DNA of 15,657 bases from contig DJVN01000098.1 in NCBI GenBank assembly GCA_002441205.1, positions 1-15,657 of the forward strand, given 5' to 3'. The position numbers and the translations under genes are program-made. Of this stretch, positions 12,096 through 15,657 are shown piece after piece; positions within the stretch are counted from its first letter, which is position 1; each line of letters opens with the position of its first letter. The notes beneath the pieces are model-generated. The model ran no database searches and was not told where the DNA came from. It saw only the letters and a program-made list of their open reading frames with translations. This DNA is from Syntrophaceae bacterium UBA6255. Its GTDB lineage: Bacteria; Desulfobacterota; Syntrophia; Syntrophales; Smithellaceae.

Positions 12096-13202
12096 GTGCA
12101 AAATAATTTCCCGGAATACGTTGTCGGTTCTCGTTTAATTCGCTTTTTGATGAAGATCGGCAGTTCTTCTGAACTTGATCCGGAAGAACGACGCAGGCGT
12201 ATATCAGCGGTGTTCGCTTTGCTGGTCATCATGATCAGCGTGTCCTTTTTCTCCATTTACCATTATTGCAATCGCAACTATTCCGTCGCTGGATATGACC
12301 TGCTGACATTCTTTATCTCTCTTTTTCTGCTGCTATATATTCGAAAACAGGGGAAAGCATCCATTGCTTACTGGATCATGTGTTTCGGGGGGATATTGGT
12401 TTTTGGCGGAACAACTGTTTTTGGAAGAACAGATATTTCCATCTTTTTGTGGGCATTTTTGCTTCCGGCATTGTCTTTTTCCATCATGGGAGATAAAAAA
12501 GGATTGATCATTGCGCTGGCCTTTTTTTGCACGGCTATCTTATTAATGATAGTACCCGAGCATATATTAAATTCGGCGCCGTACTCTCGTTATGTTGTCA
12601 TACGTTTCAGTATTATTTATTTAATACTTACATTTATTATTTACTACTATGAGTCATCGCAACAAATGCTTATCCGTTATATTCAGGAGGAACGAGACAA
12701 ATTCGAAAATGTTTCCAAGCATGATCTTCTGACCGGTCTTTCCAATCGCAGAGATATAATAGGGAAGATGGAAATCGAGCGGGAACGTCATTCCCGCATG
12801 GGAAAGCCTTTTGCAGTGATTATGGGCGATATAGATAATTTTAAAAACCTGAATGACACTTACGGACATGACGCCGGAGATTACGTTCTGCAAACAATAG
12901 GAAGTATTTTAGTGAACCAGGTTCGCAATATTGATTGTCCTTCACGATGGGGAGGAGAAGAATTTCTGATTATACTTGTCGATACCGACCTTGAAGGCGG
13001 ACAAAGAGTTGCCGAGAGAATCAGAAAAAAGGTTGAGAATGCGAAATTTCAGTATAAAGACAGGGAATTTACTGTGACAATGACCTTCGGATTGAGTATT
13101 TATCAAGGCGCCGATGAAAATATCGACGAGTGCATCAGGCGTTCAGATAACGCTCTTTATGAAGGCAAGAACCAGGGGAAAAACAGAGTGGTTGCCGCTT
13201 AG
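12096..13202 (+). CDS. Membrane-bound diguanylate cyclase (GGDEF domain)
   Basis: 368 residues. About six hydrophobic helices lie between residues 37 and 184 and would form a membrane sensor module; a short linker then leads to a GGDEF domain (about 205-365). The domain looks active: HDLLTGLSNRR (209-219), metal residue Asp245 in GDIDNFKNLND, and the signature GGEEF at 286-290. The product-inhibition site RxxD is present (RNID, 277-280) five residues before the signature. It would make cyclic di-GMP from two GTP under feedback control. The start is GTG, supported by AAGGAG 5 bases upstream. It has its own promoter and converges with mgtE. The signal sensed is unknown. Confidence 0.9.
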   Translation: MQNNFPEYVVGSRLIRFLMKIGSSSELDPEERRRRISAVFALLVIMISVSFFSIYHYCNRNYSVAGYDLLTFFISLFLLLYIRKQGKASIAYWIMCFGGILVFGGTTVFGRTDISIFLWAFLLPALSFSIMGDKKGLIIALAFFCTAILLMIVPEHILNSAPYSRYVVIRFSIIYLILTFIIYYYESSQQMLIRYIQEERDKFENVSKHDLLTGLSNRRDIIGKMEIERERHSRMGKPFAVIMGDIDNFKNLNDTYGHDAGDYVLQTIGSILVNQVRNIDCPSRWGGEEFLIILVDTDLEGGQRVAERIRKKVENAKFQYKDREFTVTMTFGLSIYQGADENIDECIRRSDNALYEGKNQGKNRVVAA

Positions 13203-13221
13203 TCAGATTCAAATGTTGTCC

Positions 13222-13249
13222 ATGAAGATGTTAAAATTGATTTCTTCAT
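13222..13249. terminator. Possible bidirectional terminator between convergent genes
   Basis: ATGAAGA (13222-13228) and TCTTCAT (13243-13249) form a 7-bp stem with a 14-base A/T-rich loop, midway between the two stop codons. There is no strong T-run, so it would be weak. Confidence 0.3.
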
Positions 13250-13263
13250 TTACTGAAAGCCGG

Positions 13264-14628
13264 TTATAAATGAAAGAGCTTCAGAAAAACGGTCGCCAGT
13301 CCCAGGAAAGTCAAAAAACCGAACGCGTCTGTAAAAGCGGTCAGGAAAATGTGTGATCCGAGAGCCGGATCCAGCCGAAGGCGCTTTAACGCCAGAGGGA
13401 TTAACGCGCCGACCAGTGTCCCTGTGAAAATACTGATAATCATGGCCAGACCGAGAATCAGCCCCAGAATGGGTATGCCTTTCCAGAAATATGCAATGAT
13501 GCCTATGACAATTCCTACGGCGACGCCGTTGGCAATGCCGACGGTAATTTGTCTGAACAGGGCGCGTTTCGCGTTCTCAAAGGTAATTTCTCCAAGCGCC
13601 ATACCGCGCACGATAAGTGTCAGCGTCTGACTGCCCGCATTGCCGCCCAATCCGGCTACAACCGGCATAAAGAACACCAGTGCCACCATCAATTTTATTG
13701 TTTCTTCGAAGAAACCTATCACCAGCACGGAGGCAAGAGCCGTTATGAGATTCAGATAAAGCCAGGGGAGTCTTTTTTTAACGGATTCGGTGGTGTTGTT
13801 GAAAACGGTGTCGTCCTCACCCAATCCGGCGATGCGGTAGATATCTTCGGATGTTTCTTCCTGGATGGCATCGACAACATCGTCAATGGTAATCCGACCC
13901 AGCAGACGCTGTTGATTATCCACGACACCGATAGAGACCAGATCGTATTTTTTGAAGAGACGGGCCACTTCTTCCTGATCCATGTCGTGGGGAACGCTGG
14001 GAATATCCTCATCGATAACATCCAGAATCGGCGTAAAACGTTTCGTTGTAATAATACTTTGCAGAGGAACGGTTCCGATCAATTTATCGGTTTCATCAAC
14101 GACAAAAATGTTATGAATATTTTCGATTTCATCTTTGGCGTCGGCAACGGCCTGAAAGGCGTCGTTGATGGTCGCGTCTTTTCTTACGGAAACCAGTTCC
14201 GACTGCATGATACCGCCGGCGGTATCATCGGCGTATTTCAGCAGTTCCTGAACTTCCTGTGATTCTTCCGGTTCAATCGCTTCCAGAACGGCCTTGGCCT
14301 GATCATCGGAGAGCTCGGCGATAATATCCGCCTTGTCGTCCGAGTCCATCTCTTCGATAATGTCAGTGAGTTTTTCGTTGGAAAGATCTTCGATAAGCTG
14401 CTCACGGGATGTATCGGATAATTCAAGAATAACGTCGGACGCTTTATCCACATCGAGCAGCGAAAAAAGATGTAAACGGTCTTCTTCTTCCAACTCGTCG
14501 ATCAAATCGGCGATGTCGGCCGGATGCATATCGGAGAAAAGATCGATGATGTCGAATTCCCGGTTGCGGCTGATCAGATCTTTTAATGTCTCCAGCGCGG
14601 TCAGCTCTTTTTTCTTGGCCTTTGTCAT
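13264..14628 (-). CDS. mgtE: Magnesium transporter MgtE
   Basis: 454 residues in the family's three-part layout: an acidic helical N domain (about 20-130), a pair of CBS domains (about 135-260) and a five-helix pore domain (about 285-454). The pore has the GGNAGSQ signature (328-334) and Asp434 in AFTDAFGF, the counterpart of the pore aspartate that holds magnesium in the known structure. The many acidic residues in the N and CBS domains bind magnesium and close the channel when the ion is plentiful. It imports magnesium across the inner membrane. AGG lies about 8 bases before the ATG. A promoter is found about 140 bases upstream, and the leader can form two hairpins. Confidence 0.95.
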   Translation of the reverse strand: MTKAKKKELTALETLKDLISRNREFDIIDLFSDMHPADIADLIDELEEEDRLHLFSLLDVDKASDVILELSDTSREQLIEDLSNEKLTDIIEEMDSDDKADIIAELSDDQAKAVLEAIEPEESQEVQELLKYADDTAGGIMQSELVSVRKDATINDAFQAVADAKDEIENIHNIFVVDETDKLIGTVPLQSIITTKRFTPILDVIDEDIPSVPHDMDQEEVARLFKKYDLVSIGVVDNQQRLLGRITIDDVVDAIQEETSEDIYRIAGLGEDDTVFNNTTESVKKRLPWLYLNLITALASVLVIGFFEETIKLMVALVFFMPVVAGLGGNAGSQTLTLIVRGMALGEITFENAKRALFRQITVGIANGVAVGIVIGIIAYFWKGIPILGLILGLAMIISIFTGTLVGALIPLALKRLRLDPALGSHIFLTAFTDAFGFLTFLGLATVFLKLFHL

Positions 14629-14763
14629 AAATTTAGCCTGAATTAATGGTTGGTTGAAAAATTGTTTGAATGATTTACAATAAACTTAAGTATTACCCGT
14701 GTGCTTTCACTGGGAAGAAGATTCTTAATCGAAATTTTCGCGTATGAAATTTCGTTTTCCGGC
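14629..14763 (-). other. mgtE 5' leader with hairpins
   Basis: The roughly 135-base leader has an 8-bp perfect hairpin (CGAAATTT/AAATTTCG, 14730-14754, 9-base loop) near the start of the message. A second hairpin at 14696-14714 has CCC/GGG and GTG/CAC stems around a 4-base loop. It lacks the conserved elements of the M-box magnesium riboswitch as far as can be judged by eye, and no T-run follows either stem. Confidence 0.35.
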
Positions 14764-14769
14764 AACGGG

Positions 14770-14798
14770 ACTATAAAAAAATTAAATATGCATGTCAA
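14770..14798 (-). promoter_or_regulatory. Promoter of mgtE
   Basis: On the minus strand a perfect TTGACA (14798-14793) and TATAGT (14775-14770) are 17 bases apart, with A/T-rich DNA upstream. The predicted start is near 14763. Confidence 0.65.
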
Positions 14799-14883
14799 TG
14801 AATTTCTTTGAAAAAATGTCAAATAAAATAAAAATTCTAACGGCTGATAACGCGTAGAAATGTTATTTTTCCTTCAGTTTAAG

Positions 14884-14912
14884 TTGACAGACAACCCCGG
14901 CTTTTTTATACT
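14884..14912 (+). promoter_or_regulatory. Promoter of the acetyltransferase gene
   Basis: A perfect TTGACA (14884-14889) and TATACT (14907-14912) are 17 bases apart. Transcription would start near 14919, about 40 bases before the coding region. Confidence 0.65.
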
Positions 14913-14956
14913 TTGCAGCAAAAGAATATTCTGAAACCGGGAGAGATAGAAAAACC

Positions 14957-15657
14957 ATCAAAAGTATTGTCGAACATATCGAGGAAAATTTTTTTGCCGT
15001 TTGCCGCTACTGGGGAACTTTAAATTATTCCCTAAAAGAAGTCGATTCCATAGCGGCAATGAGCACCGGTGTTCCCGTTTCCGATATCAACTGGGTATGC
15101 AATGCAAAACCCTTAGATCGTGTCAGTGCAGAACGTGTTGATGCAATAAAAAAATACTATGAAACATTAAATCTTCGTTTCTGGTGGTGGATATATCCCT
15201 GTGGACATTCAACGGAAACCATTAAAATTTTACGGGATAAGGGGTTGCGGTTGTTTGCAAAAGTTCCTTGCATGGCGGCACAGTTAAATGAAACATTGAT
15301 AGATTATAAGCTGACCGATGAAATAATCATATGCCCTGTCACGAGTAAAAACGATTTGCTTGTATGGAAAGATATTTCCTTCGATGGATTTGAAATGCCG
15401 GCTCGTGCGCAAGATACATACAGTGCGTTCGTTTTATCATTTAATCTCGATGCCTCCTCTCCTCAGAAACTTTTTCTCGCATATTTTGACGGGAAACCTG
15501 TTGCGACATCATTACTTTTTACGCATAAAAATACAGCGGGAATCTATTATGTATCGACTCTTCCCGCCTGTAGAAACAGAGGATTCGGTCAAAAAATCAC
15601 TCAGGCGGCGATGCAATCGGCAAAAGAATCAGGTTTTAAAGATGTTATTTTACAGGC
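14957..15657 (+). CDS. GNAT-family N-acetyltransferase, cut by the window edge
   Basis: The open frame runs from about 14888 to the end of the window. The visible C-terminal part has acetyltransferase features: LFLAYFDGKPVATSLLF, IYYVSTLPACRNRGFGQKIT (the acetyl-CoA-binding R-x-x-G-x-G/A loop) and SAKESGFKDVILQA. The N-terminal part (FFAVCRYWGTLNYSL, then STGVPVSDINWVCNA) fits a relative with an extra N-terminal domain. The substrate is unknown. The start is a problem: a promoter and GGGAG (14939-14943) point to a start near 14950, but no ATG, GTG or TTG lies in frame there. The coordinate given is an in-frame ATC (14957); ATT at 14966 is an alternative. The first in-frame ATG (15059) would cut off about 35 family-like residues. 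One missing A in the A-run at 14950-14954 would also explain this. Confidence 0.75.
   Translation, partial: MKSIVEHIEENFFAVCRYWGTLNYSLKEVDSIAAMSTGVPVSDINWVCNAKPLDRVSAERVDAIKKYYETLNLRFWWWIYPCGHSTETIKILRDKGLRLFAKVPCMAAQLNETLIDYKLTDEIIICPVTSKNDLLVWKDISFDGFEMPARAQDTYSAFVLSFNLDASSPQKLFLAYFDGKPVATSLLFTHKNTAGIYYVSTLPACRNRGFGQKITQAAMQSAKESGFKDVILQ

Noticed and set aside
13549..14262. 237-codon frame antisense to mgtE
   Set aside because: The minus-strand MgtE reading is unambiguous; this is a long shadow frame caused by its codon use.
1..15657. tRNA, rRNA, CRISPR array or defence system
   Set aside because: No cloverleaf, no regularly spaced repeats and no recognised defence proteins were found on reading both strands.

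Overview
The window looks like chromosomal DNA of a Gram-negative bacterium with moderate to low GC. The protein types (an MgtE transporter, a TIGR02265/DUF2378-like protein, a type-B GGDEF enzyme and an SCP2 protein beside an acyl carrier protein) suggest a deltaproteobacterium, possibly of the Syntrophales. That placement is inference from protein character, not from a marker gene. No tRNA, rRNA, CRISPR array or intact mobile element was seen. The only mobile DNA recognised is a truncated IS200/REP-type transposase.

Layout. Bases 1-5368 are almost all on the minus strand. In transcription order they hold a TetR regulator, a hemolysin-III-like membrane protein coupled to an alpha/beta hydrolase, a cold-shock protein with a structured leader, a TPR lipoprotein, an SCP2-like lipid-binding protein with an acyl carrier protein, and the start of an unknown gene leaving the window. 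Bases 5369-6040 are a long non-coding stretch. It holds a perfect palindromic operator for the TetR protein, a plus-strand promoter with a second degenerate operator over its -10 box, and a run of RNA-type hairpins with no clear gene. Two plus-strand genes follow (a lipocalin-like protein and a DUF2378-like protein), each preceded by a version of the same palindrome. A membrane-anchored MsrB-MsrA fusion converges on them.

Bases 8330-8900 hold the transposase relic, with a REP-like hairpin and a 22-bp perfect palindrome. The relic ends exactly on the start codon of hisH. The plus-strand run hisH-hisF-pdxS-pdxT then encodes two glutaminase/TIM-barrel ammonia-channelling enzymes, for histidine/AICAR and for pyridoxal phosphate. 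A membrane diguanylate cyclase with its own promoter comes next, converging with mgtE, whose leader also folds. A GNAT acetyltransferase with a good promoter but no standard start codon runs off the right edge.

Most genes are ordinary housekeeping or accessory genes. The most interesting material is in the leaders and gaps: the cold-shock leader with a terminator hairpin inside it, the TetR-controlled promoter facing an apparently geneless structured region, the paired palindromes before 6041 and 6622, and the transposase/hisH junction. No new multi-gene system was found.
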